DNA of 64,000 nt from Galbula dea (lineage: Eukaryota; Chordata; Aves; Piciformes; Galbulidae), in the NCBI GenBank assembly GCA_013399015.1, contig VWZX01006241.1, forward strand, positions 494,729 through 558,728, written 5' to 3'. Numbering within the stretch: position 1 is the first letter of the stretch; every line of letters begins with the position of its first letter. The position numbers and the translations under genes were made by a program. Below, piece by piece: positions 1 through 15,300 of the stretch. The notes beneath the pieces are model-generated. The model was not told the DNA's origin. It did not search any database and saw only the letters and a list, made by a program, of their open reading frames with translations.

Positions 1-288
1 CTCAGTACCATGTTTAAGATTCGGCTCATAGTTTGCAGACAAGGAAACCACTTTGAGCAGATGAAGTAAGTTTGTTGCGAAGGCCAAAGGGAGAAGAGTC
101 ATGGTCAAAGAGAGCAAGAGTAATTTTACCAACTTTTACTTACACACACAGACCCATAACTCTAGTACCCATTGTGTTCCATTTAAAGTGATGCAAAAAT
201 ATTTGTCCTTCCTTTGCTAGTTTTGAGTAATGTGTAAACAAAGGTGAAGGAGATGCTGCACATAAATATAAGAAGGAAGAAGTTTTAC

Positions 289-371
289 CTGTGAGATGCT
301 GGCTACTGCTGACATGGAAATATTGACAACAGTTGAGGATGTAGAGACTGGACTGGTATTAGTAGTTGATG
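289..371 (-). CDS. EYA3: EYA3 coding exon 8 (83 bp), last exon in window
   Basis: The acceptor ATTTTACAG abuts 371 and the donor CAG|GTAAAACTT follows 289. The exon encodes (A)STTNTSPVSTSSTVVNISM and then SAVASISQ, corresponding to human ASSTNASLISTSSTIANIPAAAVASIS. It leaves in phase 0. The following exons, including those for the Eya phosphatase domain, are off the left edge of the window. Confidence 0.94.
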
Positions 372-3300
372 CTGTAAAATTAAGAATTACTGCATTAAAT
401 GTTTCTAAAAGTGTAAGAGATGAGACCAATCCAGGTTGTGCAATATGTACTTACTAGGCTTATGTGCAAGTATTTGTGCTTCCAGTAGCACTCTGCTCAT
501 AACAGCCAAAAAAGAGTTGGGGTGTATTTTGAAACCAGTTACATTTCAATTGGGCTTACAGGAAAGGACAACCAGCATATCTTTAAAACCAGTTTCAGAA
601 AACTTTTCCCTCCATGCCTGCTAAGCAACCGGAGTATAATTAAAGTGGTTTCACATCGTTATTAAAAGTTTGAGAAGATGACCATCACATTCTGATGTTC
701 AATTAGCAGCAGTTGAAAATTAATCAGACTAAATCAGTAAAATGGATATTAATATGTTTAAATCAACTCTGATTGAAAAAAAGTCTCTGCTGCAATGGAC
801 ATAGCATATTTAGTATAATTAGATCAAAAAAATTAAGGAAATAGTAAAAATATTTCAAATAGTATAAAAAGGGTGCTTCCTACTTGAGAAAGCAAACATA
901 TTTCCTCATATCCCCATAAGACTACAACTGTTTTTAGGCTGAGACTTTCTAAAGTAATTTGTCAACAGTTTGTAGGACAAATTACTAGACACATCATTGT
1001 TAGTATGGATTTTAAGATCTTTAATAGTGTTGCAATCACTGCATTTGGTTCTTCCAAAATACAGAAGAGGCTGCTAGAGCACCATAGGGGAACATGAGTC
1101 AGTTAGCAGATTTTGTGGGTGCCACAGGGGCACTCCATTTGGGGTTTTGGTACCCTCAAGGATTACTGAAAACAAATAATGAAATCAGCAGGAACAAAAT
1201 CAGGATGTACTAAACCTGGTGACATCAAGAAAGATTTTCTTTTGTTAAACCTTCTTTTTCTCTGCACAGAAGTAAAACCAAAAATCACTTTTAGATGCTT
1301 ATGAAGAGACTTGCAGAAAACCACAGTATCACCTACATTACCATCACTCTAGAGAAAAGCCCTCACTTTCTGCAAATAATACCCATATGGAATTCACTTC
1401 AAGACTGAAGAACTCAAGCTTCTGAAGGTTTCAGTTTTTCTACCCAGGGAAACAGACCCCACCACGAACTCTTAATCAATATATGTGGTGTATGGCAAGC
1501 ACAATTACTACCTGGTGAACAGCTCCTGGAAAAGGAATAGTTCCAAACTAGGCCCCAAAAAGATGAAAAACAGAAGAAATATATCTTAAAAGAAGTGCAG
1601 AAATACACAATATTTAGAAAAGGTGAGAAATGTGACAGATGGCACCTCTGAGGAGGCAGAAATGAAGATAAGTAGCTAGCCCCTGGGAATCTCCTCATAG
1701 GCAGGAGCAGCAGTGTTCAAACACAGACGGGAGAGAATTTGGGGGGGAGAACATCTAGAAAAAGAGGAAAAAGTCTGCACTGAACAGCAATAATGGTAAT
1801 GAAGATACTCAAGCACCTACAGTAGCTATACAACTACTAGAAGCACAGCTGAGAGAGTAAGGTACCCACCATAGACACTCCTCATAAGCAACTGCTAGAA
1901 AACAGGGTTTAGTTTCCAAACAAAACTCCTTCCAACTATACACACTCTGAAAATTATCAAGGCTTTTATTATCTTAAGGAAATGTCACTTTCTGGGGCAC
2001 TACCAAGAGCAGGTTGCCAGAAAAGATCTTTGTTAATGCAGAACAAACCTACCCCAAAGCTGGAGAAGGTGAAGTATCTAGAAGACAGATCATTCTGCTG
2101 TGGTATGTCACCTCTCAAGATTACCACAGAGAGCAAAGAGAGTTAATCTCATCTGCAGTGCTCTGAAGAGGCTGCATCTCTGCTACCATAAATAATGGAA
2201 GTTAAGAAATCATAGAAGAAAGATTCCAAGTGCTGGGATTCTGGTAAAACACAGATTCCTTCACATGAACTTCACTGTGCATTTTAACTCTGGTCTCCTT
2301 CCAACATTTCTTTTTTAATTACCCTCTATCTATGCCGTGTTGCACAACAGATCTTTACAAACAGCTCCCACCACACAGATTAACCAACTCTTTCTGCACT
2401 GTGGGTCAGTTTCTTTTACCTTTCAGTGGGCCAAAACCATGCAAAACTGTTGGGCACTGATGTGCCAAAAGGGACCATTTCATAGCTTCAGTTTTAAAAG
2501 ATCAGCAAAGACAAACAGCACCTTGAAGCTGCCATGACTCTTTATTTCCTCTCTTTCTCCCTAACTTCCATCTTGTCCTCACACCTTACATCCCTATCTC
2601 CCCTGCCTTACTCATTCCATTTGGTTTGCTTCAGTCATTTTCAAAGATGTTTCAACTTGCTGGGATGGGAAACTGCAATTAACGCATTTTATGTTTCACT
2701 TGGCTGCTTTGCTCTTACAGGGAAGGAAGAGGTGAAGCACCTAGCAGCCATTCCTCCCACATTGCTCCCAGTGCTTCCAATTGCCTCTGCAATCTACCAC
2801 CATGGCCCTAGCTTGGGTGAGCACAAAAAGCAAAATTCTCAGTCACTAAGTATATCTAACCTTTTACCAAGGTTCAAATATCACATTACTTTGGTCCAGC
2901 ATCTGCAGACTAAACCATATCCATGCACTGAAATACAGCTCTGATGGGACAGCAGCATCACATAACTGTGTATCACCCTGCTATTTTGACTGGAAAGAAA
3001 AGATGGATTTTCAAGTGATTACTAAGAAAGCAACTTTGTCCACTCTTCCAGCTCCTGCTCTCCACCCTTGCAGCAGCCCAAGTACTGACCTAACCCCTCA
3101 GCAGGCTGCTTGCTACTTTGACAGAGAGGAAACATAACAAATCCAAAAAAAGGAACATTTTACTGACTTTGCAAAAAGTTTCTCAAAACCCAAGAGCATT
3201 TACATATTTCAGGTGACTTTTTCACACTTTCAAAGAGCAGCTTGCAGGGAAACTCTCCTCAAATCATCCATTCTCACAGCAGCACGGATCAAATGGTTTA

Positions 3301-6300
3301 AAATCCTTCTGCAAAGTGAGGCCTGTCAGAGGCTCTGTCACCTCACCAATCCCCAGGGATTCACATCCTTGCCGTGGTACATCATGGGCAAATCTGCTAG
3401 AGGTCATGTTATGCAGAACCATTTCTGGCAATTAAACCTGGTGCTATAAAACACTAATTCATTCTGATGGTGGGAGTACCTGGAGAAAAGTTATGTTTGA
3501 AGGAAGACAGTATTTCCAGTGTTGTATTGCTCATGTTCTGAGTACTGGAACAGACTGCCCAGAGAGGTTGTGGAATCTCCTTCTCTGGAGAGATTCAAAA
3601 ACCATCTGGACACAGCCCTGAGTAACATGCTCTAGAGGACCCTGCTACAGCAGGGAGGTTGGACTGGATGACCTCTGGTGGTCCCTTCCAACCTTTACCA
3701 TTCTGTGATTCTGTGAAAATTAAGAATAAACATTACACCAGGCCATTTACTGTTACAATGATGCCAGCTGAGCAAGAACCATGACATACCACATGGCCTT
3801 CCTGTCAGTGAAAGATATGCTAAATCCTACTTATTGCTAACTTTAAGAGTTATTCCCCTTTACTTCGCACTCATCAGACCACACCTGGGTATGGCATTCA
3901 ATTTGGGGCCTCAAGCACAAAAACACATTGAAAAAATTCAGTGGGTCCAGCAAAGAGCCACCAGAACAGTCAGGAAACTAAAGCATGTGCCCTGTGAGGG
4001 CAGCTGGGGAGAGCAGCACAGGCAAACCTGCAGAAGAGATGGCTTTGGGGACCTGCAGTAGCCTGCTGGTACCAGCATGGAGATTATCAAGACGACAGAG
4101 CCAGGCTCTTTTTGCATTTGCACAGCAGAAGGAGGAGATAAATGACCCCAATGTGAAAGAATGCTCTAAACTGGCAAAAGAAAAAAAGTTTCACCATGAT
4201 GACAGTCAGGCCCTGGAATTGGTAGAATTTGTAAAATCTCCACCCTCAGGTTTCACAGACCCAACTGGACAAAGCCCTGGGCAGCCTGGTTCTGAGTTCA
4301 GTATCAACTTTTCTATGAGTAGAAGGCTGAACTAAAGACCTCCTGAAGCCTCTGAATTATTCTATGAAAATATCACACAAGAAATAGATTAAGAATTCCT
4401 GAAATACTACTTAAAAACTAAAAAGAGACTAATTTTCACATTCATCACTGAAACATAAATGGCAAAAGTCCTGCCTAAAAAAAAGTATCAATCTGCACAT
4501 ATTTGCCATAAGCAATAATATTGCATTATTCAGCTAACTGGAATATTTATGCCTAAACACTGCTTTGGAAGCTGGTGAAATTCATCACTTAACTTCTTAG
4601 ATGTGGCACTTCCAGCAGCTGGAATATTTGTAGGCTAGTTCTATACTGATAAATTCCCTTTCTAGCAGCAATGCCAAACACTGGGAGGTTCAGGGGTTTC
4701 TGTGAGGTATGTAAGAGCCATCTAACTCCAGAAGTAATGAAAAAAAAAATCCAGTGCCAGTCAGTGTATTTCTTGACATCAAACAAAAGGCCACCAACAA
4801 AGAGCTTGAGCTGCAAGAGCATTCCCAATAAAGGCATGCAAGAATACACTTAGCCTCCTCTCCCCTTCCCGTTTGCTCTTCACCTTGTTAAATCCATCAG
4901 GATGGCACCAAAAAGCAAATAAATATAAAACCACACACATACAGAAGCACAAAGAGAAAAGAGGCAAAGCATAAAGAAGCATGCACAAACCAAGAACAAA
5001 CGTGCAAGCCTCTCTATTTGTGGTATCTGGACTCAATTAGGTGGAGAAAAATGCAGATAAAAACCATGCCAAGTTACCTTCAATGGAATAAGAATAATGT
5101 GCTGGGCTGGGCTGGCTTGTGGTTAACCCTGTAGTGCAGGTAAGAACACTGTGCTGACTTGTAGATGGAGTCTGAATTAAACCACTTTCAGGTTTCATAC
5201 CTGGCCACAGTGCACCTGAATCAGATAAATTGGACCAGTTACAAACAAATATGCTGGGACCAAAGAGCATGCTGTACCTCAGATTAAGATTTTTGCTTGT
5301 CACCAAAGGAAGTAACAAATCACATATGGAAATGGCTGTATTTCTTCAGTAGTTAAGTGCTGACTGTCAGGCTGTGCATGGATTAGAGTCACTGACAAAG
5401 CTGGCTGAAAAACAGAAAACTAAAAGCACCAACAAGACCAATTTCCAAAGCTTTCAACTAAAAATCTGTTAGTGTCCCAATAATATTGACTGCCACACTG
5501 GTATAGACAGGAATTGCTAATCCCTCTGATGTTTGGGCTGAGTTGCACAGCACTGCAAATGACCTCAGCTATTATATAGCAAGGCTGAAGTTGGTATCTA
5601 TTAAGGTCAAGGTGAAACCACTTCTTCACTGGGCTTTGGGTTGAGTGTTTTAAAGCAAGCCACAAGTCAGTAATTTTCACAGACTGACAACAGCACACTT
5701 AGAGCTAAAAAAAAGGGGGGAAAAAAATCTAAGTACCTCTTCTAGTTTTTCTCCCATTCTAGAAAGCATCTGTAACACTGAGCAAAGCACAGAGACAGAA
5801 AAGTGACTAATTCATCTGTGTAAGGCACAAACAAGTTAGTGTGGTTTCAGCTCAGGTGCCGTGTTAAGGTCTAGTCTGATGAGGTGAAAACAGAAGTAGC
5901 TCAGCTCAGGTTTACTTCTTCAGGGCTATTCAGGCTTTTGTTCAAGTGTTTCCAGACCTACAGCCAAAGGGAAAGGCATTCTCCCCTGGTCCTGGTTCAA
6001 AAGCAGGAATCAGCTGAGAGGATTTACTTAAAAACTAGCAGGACTACGCAAAGCAGAGGGACATAGGACATTTGGAGCTAGACACAGAGTTCAGGGCCAG
6101 CAGAAAGACCACCTTCCTTCTTAAGCCCCCCAAGAAACAGTACCAAGGCTGTAAAGGCCACCTGCAGCCTTTCAGCCTTTCACTTGCTCTAGCAGGATGT
6201 GCCACAGGCTACAAGCTCTAAGTCTCTTACCCAGAAGACATGGGAGACTCTACAGAACAAGAGCAGGAACTCCAAGAGCTTGCTCCATGCTGCAGCTTTG

Positions 6301-9300
6301 TCAGAATTAAATTCCACAACAGCTGTTTGGTTTATTTACATACTTGATCTCAAACTGTCACCTATAAGTCTAAGTCATTCATCTATCTAGACAGCCACAC
6401 AGATTTGATTCTTTGACTCTCAAGTTACTGTTTCAAACCTCTAAACCCATGATAATTACCAAACAAAAGGCAAAGATTTAGGATTTAAAGATTTAAGAAA
6501 GATTGTAGATAAATTACAGAAACACCAGAAAAAAACCTATGGAAAAAAATATCCTCTAAGGAGAGTGGCAGCAGCTGTATTTATTTAGTCTGGAAAGGGA
6601 GAGCCACAACGTTCAAAGAGGTGAGCAGTTTTTGAAAGGGACAGTAACCAGGAGTTCCTTACAGTGCAAGACAGATGGACAAGGTCTGGACAGCAACATA
6701 ATGAGACGGTTACAGGATACACAGAAGTGCCTAATAACTGTGGTGATGAAACACAAAACAACTCTGAATGCTGTAGGATGTGTAACACCAGGACAGACAC
6801 ACACATCAAAGGCATTTGCAGGGTTGGCCAGATGCAAGTGCAGGAGCCGACTCAGGTCGTGTGTTAAGGTATCTTTCAGCCTCTGCTTTCCATCACTGTC
6901 TGTCATCTCTCACTATAGGTGTGCTCTACCTTCTATACGTAAGCAAGGCACACTCTTGGCATGATGGCACGTGTCCTTCTCTCTTGGTCTGTAAGACAGC
7001 ATTTAAAAGCTAGCACGGCCTCAACTATGACAGAGAGGAAGCCACGTGAGGGGGGGATGAGACCCCTTCATGTCCAATGGCAGCACCACAGCTGGGACAC
7101 AAGAATGACACAGGACACATGTGTAGGAGGAAAGGCCCCACACAAGCTATCTCATCACTTGCAGGTTTTCTTGGAGTTCAATCATCACATCCCCAGTGCT
7201 TCTAACACCAACTTACAGCCACACATATGCAGCTTGTATGTCACTACTCATTTTAATGCTTCTTTCATAAAATCTCTCCAGATCACAAGTGTGTCCCATA
7301 CGCAGAACAATGCACTAAAACACCATCAAAAAAGTATTGCGCGAGAGGTGACAAATTGGCCAGAACACAGGTCATGTAAGAAGGGACGGAAGGATGATCC
7401 AGGAAATTACAGGCCTATTAGTCTGACTTCTGTGCCAGGAAAGCTGATGGAGCAGATCATCCTGAGTACATTTCTGCGGCACTTACAGAGTGGCTAGGGG
7501 ATCGGGTCCAGTCAGCATGGCTTCACAAAAGGCAGGTCCTGTCTGACTAACCTAATCTCCTTCTATGATGGGGTGACTCACTTATTAGATGAAGGAAGGG
7601 CTGTGGATGTTGTCTACCTTGACTTTAACAAGGCGTTTTGACACAGTTTCCCACAGCATTCTCCTAGAGAAGCTGGCTGCTCATGGCTTGGATGAGCACA
7701 CGCTTGGCTGGATAAAAAATTGGTTGGAGGGCTGAGTCCAGAGGGTTGTGCTCAATGGAGTCAAGTGCGGTTGGCAGCCGGTCACGAGCGGTGTCCCTCA
7801 GGGGTCAGTGCTGGGGCCTCTCCTGTTCAACATCTTTATTGATGACTTGGATGAGGGGATAGAGTGCACCCTTAGTAAGTTTGCAGATGACACTAAGCTG
7901 GGTGGGAGTGTCGATCTGCTTGAGGGTAGGCAGGCTCTGCAGAGGGACCTAGATAGGCTGGATAGATGGGCAGAGGCCAATGCGATGAGTTTTAATAAGG
8001 CTAAATGTAGAGTCCTGCATTTTGGGCGTAACAACCCCCAGCAGCGCTACAGGCTCGGGAAGGAGTGGCTGGAGAGCTCCCCAGCAGAGAAGGACCTGGG
8101 GGTGCTGATTGACAGCCGGCTGAACATGAGCCAGCAGTGTGCCCAGGTGGCTAAGAAGGCCAATGGCATCCTGGCTTGTATCAGGAATAGTGTGACCAGC
8201 AGGAGCAGGGAGGTGATCTTGCCACTGTACTCGGCACTGGTGAGGCCACACCTCGAGTACTGTGTGCAGTTTTGGGCACCGCAGTATAGGAAGGACATTG
8301 AGGTACTAGAGAGGGTGCAGAGAAGGGCAACTAAGCTAATCAGGGGTCTGGAGAACAGGCCTTATGAGGAGAGGCTTAGGGAGCTGGCGTTGTTTAGCCT
8401 GGAGAAGAGGAGGCTGAGGGGAGACCTTATCGCTCTCTTCAGCTACTCGAAAGGTCATTCTAGGGAGGCGGGTGTTGGCCTCTTCTCCCTTGTGACTAGT
8501 GACAGGACTAGAGGGAATGGGCTTAAGCTGTGCCAGGGCAGGTTTAGATTAGATATTAGGAAGAATTTCTTCACTGAAAGAGTGGCAAGATATTGGAATA
8601 GGCTGCCCAGGGAGGTGGTGGAGTCACCATCCCTGGAGGTTTTTAAGAAGAGGATAGATGTGTTTCTTCAGGGGATGATTTAGGGATAAGTGTAGTGTAG
8701 GGCTATTGGTTGGACTAGATGATCTTGAGGGTTCTTTCCAACCGTAATGATTCTGTGAGTCTCTGAAAGCAGCATCCTGACCTGAGTGATCTCAAGACTA
8801 TGCTTGTGTTTGTCAGCTTGCTTGAATTACATATTTAACATACATCTGATTTGTTCAGGTTAGGTAATTTGTGATGCTTTCTTTTTGGTACAGAAACAAA
8901 TACACATTAGAAAGTCATGCAAACCTCTGGACCTGGTCCTCTGATGCTGGTAAAACATCTGAACAAGCTGTCCAAGTCCTCACCTGCTCCATGGAGATTT
9001 TGTGAGCAAAAACAATTTGTAGAATTTCCTCTCTACTGTGTTTTCAGTCCTCCACCCCCTCCACCTGTATCACACCATGTAAGGGTCAACTTCTCTGTGT
9101 GATTGACCAGAAAGCATGCCTGCACAATTTCCAATGCTGGAAATCCGACTTTTAACATCTCAGAGCACTGGCACAGGCTGCCCAGAGAGGTTGTGGGAGT
9201 CTCCTTCTATGGAGATATTCAAAACCCGTCTGGATGCGCTTCTGTGTTACCTTGTCTAGGGAATCCTGCTGTGGCAGGTCGTTGGACTAGATGATCTTTT

Positions 9301-12300
9301 GAGGTCCCTTCCAACTCCTAATATTCTGTGATCTTCCTAACACTTAAATTCAAATATTAATAATAGAACTCAAAATCCATACCAAAACATTTTAGTAACT
9401 GATCACATTTCAGAAGATGTTTCACAGACAAAAACTCATATGAAGCCAACAGAAAATCCTTACGTCTTGCCTATGCCTTTAGAGAAAATTCTACTGTTAT
9501 ATTGTTCCATTCAGAGTATAACACTGAAGCAGCCAAGCATCCCCAGATTTCAGAACCTCTGGATTACCAAAAAAAAAAAACCCCAAACCCAAACTCCACC
9601 CCTCCAACTGCAGCCACTACCACTACCACCAACGAAACATCACACATACACAAAACACTAATAAAAGCACCCTACAACCTTCCTCCCTTCAAAAATTCCA
9701 CAATTCTGAAACACCTTTTTAGACATCTTGGCCTAACACTTCATGGAAGCATTTCACATTTCTACACATATTTATCTTAAAAAACACCCCAAGACACAAC
9801 ACAGTAAAACACCTAAGAACATAACAAGCAGCCTTAGTGAACCATCCACTACAAATTATCAATAAACATCAAATAAATGAAGGAAACCACCTGCCACTGT
9901 TCAGACACAGCAAAAAGCAGTGCAACAAGTCACTGAAACCAATGTGCAGGCACCCAGGGAACAGAAGTACATTCCAGATAACATAACATGAGGTTGAGCA
10001 CAGTTCATAGGTGACAGGCAATCACGGTAACGCCCAACACTACAACTGGACAAAAAGACAAGTAACAGGGTGTTTAGGAAGACAGCACAAACTACACTGG
10101 CAACTGAAGAATTGAGTATGGACACAGCACCAAACTTCTCTGCACTGGTTCAGCTTTCCAGGGAAAAGTTTTCTTGGAGGAATTAAGGGAGCTCAGAAAA
10201 CACAGCAGGCCTTTGGCTCCCCAGGACATGTAACAGAGTCAGCTAGGTCCTTGCCCACTAGAAATCCTGAGACTGCAATCATTACAAGAGGTGGGGAGAA
10301 TTGGATGGTTTTAAAAATCTCTGAAATGACTTCATGCTTGAACCATACCTGCAGGGGCTGAGCTAGAAATGCAGAAGCAGCAAATACCAACAGCCACCCA
10401 AATAACCTTACCCGCTTGAAGAGCCCTGAGTTGCTAATAAAACAGCCCAACACTCTGCAAAGCTCCCACTTAATGGTATTCAGGTGACCAGGCCAAACAA
10501 TGTACCTCAGCATTAATAGAGGGCAAATGAGATTTGGAAAGTACTGTTTGATCAAACCCTTGCATGCCAGTTACTATAAAACCACCACTGTCTTCCTAAG
10601 GATCTCTCAACCACAAGAAAGCTCCTTTTCATGAATCCAAGGTGTGTATATATATGGAAAACAAAAGAAAGGTAGGTATGCAGAATTGTTTTGCATATTG
10701 ACCTCTCTCATAAAAATTAGGATGTGACATATTACTTTAAACAGTATTAGTAATGTAACTTAAATGTAATAAAACTGAGCCCAGTTGTATTATGTTTTCT
10801 ACACCATCTTTCAAAAATACCACAACAAATTCAATTGTTTTGTATTTTATAAAAAAGTTCTTGCTCTGCCAGCAGCTAACCAAAGCCATCAATGTGGCTA
10901 GTTTTAATAAAAGACATTGGGTTCCTCGGCTAAGGAAAAATTAATCCTTTCACATTTCAACATACTAAGATTTTAGCACTACAGATAAATCTGCAAGAGG
11001 GCCTGTTCATTTAGTCATGCAGCATGACCACACATCCCCGAGACAGACACTTCATTGCTATCTCACAGCCATGCAAGCACACTTGGTGCTCACCCAGGTT
11101 ACCTGGATGAAAGGGTGATGCTCTTCCCTATCACTCAAGCTCGGTGCTAAGGGGCAAAACAGCCTCTGCCACCAGACATTTTTGAGAGATGGCAATGTTT
11201 ACATATGAAGTCAAGAAGTGCAACATTAAAAATGAAAAGTTAAAATGTTAACCAGTTATAAAACTTTATACGTGCAGAGGGATAGTCATTCATGTTGGTT
11301 TTTACCCCAGTGCCTGACACTTTAATATACAGAGTATAAGGAAAGACCAGGCAGCTCCTTTCACTAGCTAACCCACCCAGAAGTTACATTTTTTTCTGCC
11401 TGCACTACTCATCCTCAACTCCCTTTACATATCATGGAGAAAGATGGCTGTTATCATCCAAAACAGATCAACAGCCCAGTCCCTCCAGGCTCTATAAAGG
11501 AAGTACAGGGTGAATAGCTCAAACCCCATTATCAAGCTTTAGCTGCTCAGTTACAATAGGACTCGTACTCTCCAAGAATTTGCAAAACCTAGAATAGCTC
11601 ATAGAAGACTCAAATATTAGACCAACTTAAGCACACCTATTTGCCTAGTAAACATGGAGATATTTTAGCATGAAATTTTCATTTGATGAAAGATGAAATA
11701 ACAAAAAGTCTTAAACCTGGCCAGAAAAAAAGGAAAAGAAAAATACCCGCAGCAGAGATGCTGTCACATGGGGTCTCAAGTGATTTCACTGACAGGGATA
11801 ACCGCACAAACACAGCTATACCACAATGGCAGAGATTATGAACCCAAACTAAGAATCACCTCGCAAGCTTCATGGGAAGACATCCAAATTAATGGCCAGG
11901 AAAATAGCTTTGTAAGAAATAATATTTCGTAATAGGAAGTTCCATCATACTCAGTACCAATCTACACTTTAAGTTAGGCATGCACTCTGCTAAAAACTGT
12001 TCTCTCCAACACACCTGGTAAAGCCTGACATGGCCTTTTTAATGAGACATAAGAATAACTGCAGGCACTGAGAAGTCTTTGAAAAGTTACTTCTTACCGA
12101 AAGGAGGTAGTCCATAGGTTTGGGTGGTCTGGGGGTAGATGGTGTAGGGCTGAGACTGCTGTAGTGCTTGGTACTGAGTCTGACCAGGGTAAGGGCTCAT
12201 TGTTTCCGATACAGGTACAGAAAGGATATGTGCATATGGCCTTATTAAAAAGAAAGAACAAAGGAACCATTTACACTTTCAGCCTCCAAATCAGAAGACA

Positions 12301-15300
12301 CCTAAAAGAACTGCTTTAGAAAGAAGAAACAGTACATACTGACGCGCTCTTAGTTAACAACCTGCTTGTGTTTCCCAATACAATAGGTTCTTAGTTTTAT
12401 ATATGCTGCCTTTTTCTTGCAATGACAGCAGGAAAAACTCTCTCCTCCACAATGAGGAGTTGCTTATTCCAGGACTGGGAAGGCAAGGTGAGAGGGGAAG
12501 AACAAAATCTCCATTCCAAGAGTCAAAAGCAATTAGTTTCACTTATGCCCCACAACACCTAAAACTAACACAATACAGTAGTATATGTCAAAACTACAGG
12601 AACACACAGAAAGACTATGGAAAAGCAAGCATTGGGATTAAAGCTTTCTGTGCTGCAAGGTGAAGAAGTATGAACATCCTCAAACGTGGTGAATGATGAC
12701 AACATCCTATATTGCCCTTATATTCATTTATGATCATGTTGTTTATTCCTCAAATATTAGCAGCATTATTCAACAAGACTAATCTGTTGTTAATTACTTA
12801 AAGAGGCTCATTCATCATATGTTGATCATAGAACAACAACCACTAAAGCAAAAGAGTGACTTCTATCAGCTGTAGCGTCTGCAGCAATGAGCATCTGTTG
12901 CCAGCAGACATGAAAGCATGATTTACAGCATTGCAGAAATACCTGAAGATGCAAAAAGATAAATTCAGAAAGAAGCAAGAGTTACAGAATTCAGTAATAA
13001 TTTTTCTACTTACTTTGCAGAATACATTTGTGAGGTATAATCATTTGATGACCTTGGGATATAATCAGTGCATGGCAAAACTGGAACAAAAAACAGTTTG
13101 TGTAATTCCACAGGCAATTTCAAACCCCAATAAACAGTGACAATTAAATATCAGCATGCATGGTACATCTTAACCACCACATAGGATTTATATATGTTTT
13201 TTAGTGCCTTCAATATCTGTTTCAAGGCAAATTCTCAAACTGGCACAAAAATGTTTTACTTGTCAGTTCACAGCAGATAGATGATTCATCCAATACTATT
13301 TCTCCCTTCACAACAGAGTTCTTTCTCTTTATGAGTTGGTACTGTCATCTTTTGCAATTCTCATGACAAAAGCTTTGATTTCAGTCCTGCTCAAAACCTT
13401 GTACATGCCAAAGGGTGTTCATCTGTGCCAAACTTAAAATTTCCTCTCTGTGTCCCACAGCAGAGAGTAAAGCAGATGCCTGTCTTGCTGAGTTTTCCTC
13501 CTCCCTTTCCTTTTCTACATATTCTACCTAGAGCATGGCTTCAGCAATCTGTCTTTCCTCTAAAATGGAGAGGCCCCTGGCTCAACAAACTTAATCCCAC
13601 ACTTCAAGTAACAGGCTAAGCTGCAGCACACAAGGCTCAGAGTCTGAATTCAGATGACCTCCAAAGAAATTTGGCAGCTACATTTAACAGGATGTTTCAG
13701 TTTTTCTGCTTGAATAAATCCACAGCAATTGCACTCTAAAACTGGTAAGACACAGTCACTCAGGCTGCAAATCCAAGGAGGAAATCATCTCACTAAGCGC
13801 TGCCTATGGCTCTAGTATACTCCATATGGGACAGGTCTCAACGACAGCATTCTGGGTTGGCATGGAGAAGGGGGCTTGAGCTGCTATGTCTTAACCCAAG
13901 AGTTGTTAAAAAATCTCCTGGATTCAGAGAAACCGATCTGGCAAATACTCATCCGTCCAGCAAACTATGAAAGCAAGGATGTGCAGGACCTCTGGCACAG
14001 AATTTGGCACCGTCCAGCCCCTCTGGCACATTCCACCACTGCATGTAGCTTGCAGTGCTTTCCAAGCTAGATGACTTTTGTGACTGTAAATCTGCACAGT
14101 ACATGGGTTGAACAGTTTGGATCTGCAAGCACCATACCCAGCTTCTTAGCAAACACAGGTGTGCTGCTGTGGATCCAGCTATTCATCTGAAGCCAGTTTG
14201 GAAGCAGGCAAAGCAGCCAGGTTCCAGGCCTGCCAAGGAGGGGATCGAGGACAACAGGTCATGTGGCCTGGCTCCTGCATCACCAATATTACAAGAGACT
14301 GCACCTCCCTCTCACTTCTGGACTGACTCAACTAACAGCCTTCAAAAAGAAATATAGTCACAGGTAATACCATACTTTGCCTCAGGATTTGCTCCAGATG
14401 CCAGTAGTATGATACAACAAGTCAGGTTTTCCCAATCTGGAATGGTCCTACAACAGTATCACTGTTGTACCATCATGTAGTTTACTCTCTTATTAGTTAC
14501 CTCCACTAAGGGGAGCAAGTTCAACAGGCAACCCTAACATTTGCATTCTGCTATCTAAATAACCTTCTCTTAACAGTAATCTGAGCATAAGCAGCTGAGA
14601 AATACAAACCATCAGCCACATGCTCTGAACCTTCTGAATGCTTCATGAATCACCTTCCTCTGGTGCTTGTCTTTACTTATGGTGTGAAGTCCATGTAGCA
14701 CAAGGACACCATAAGAAATGAAAACCATGACCTTTTGGGCCTTAAGGCTTTCATTCAACACTTGTCAGGTATTCTCACATCCCTCCTGCAAAACCGCCTT
14801 TTTCTTTTTTTAAAAAAAGAATGTCAATATTCATCTGAATAGTGATGCAGTAATTTCTTTTCTAGAATTCTTGTTTTTTAAAATAGCATTAAAAAAATTA
14901 GGTAATTGTGTAAAAAAGGAGAAAAAAAACCCCAAACCACAATATTATTGCATGAACCTTCTGGAATCTGTAAATGGTTTATCCAGTTAGGCAGCAGATT
15001 TTGCATGCTAAAACTTCTGTTAACTCCTGCAACTGCGACAGCCAAGTACACTGATTAAAATAGTAAAGATGCAATCAGATAGCAATGGAAAGTTGCACTT
15101 CACATATTTTCCATCAAGCTGAGCTGATTTACACTTATAATTATTGGCAGCCAAAGGTATTCTGAACAGAAATCCTATTTCAACCTCCAGCCCTCTTTTT
15201 CTAGAAGAAAGGATACATTCCACCTCTCACTTACTATGCAATCATTTATTTCATTTATTTCATAAGGCATTTCTGCAGACATTCAATACAGCTCAGAGTC

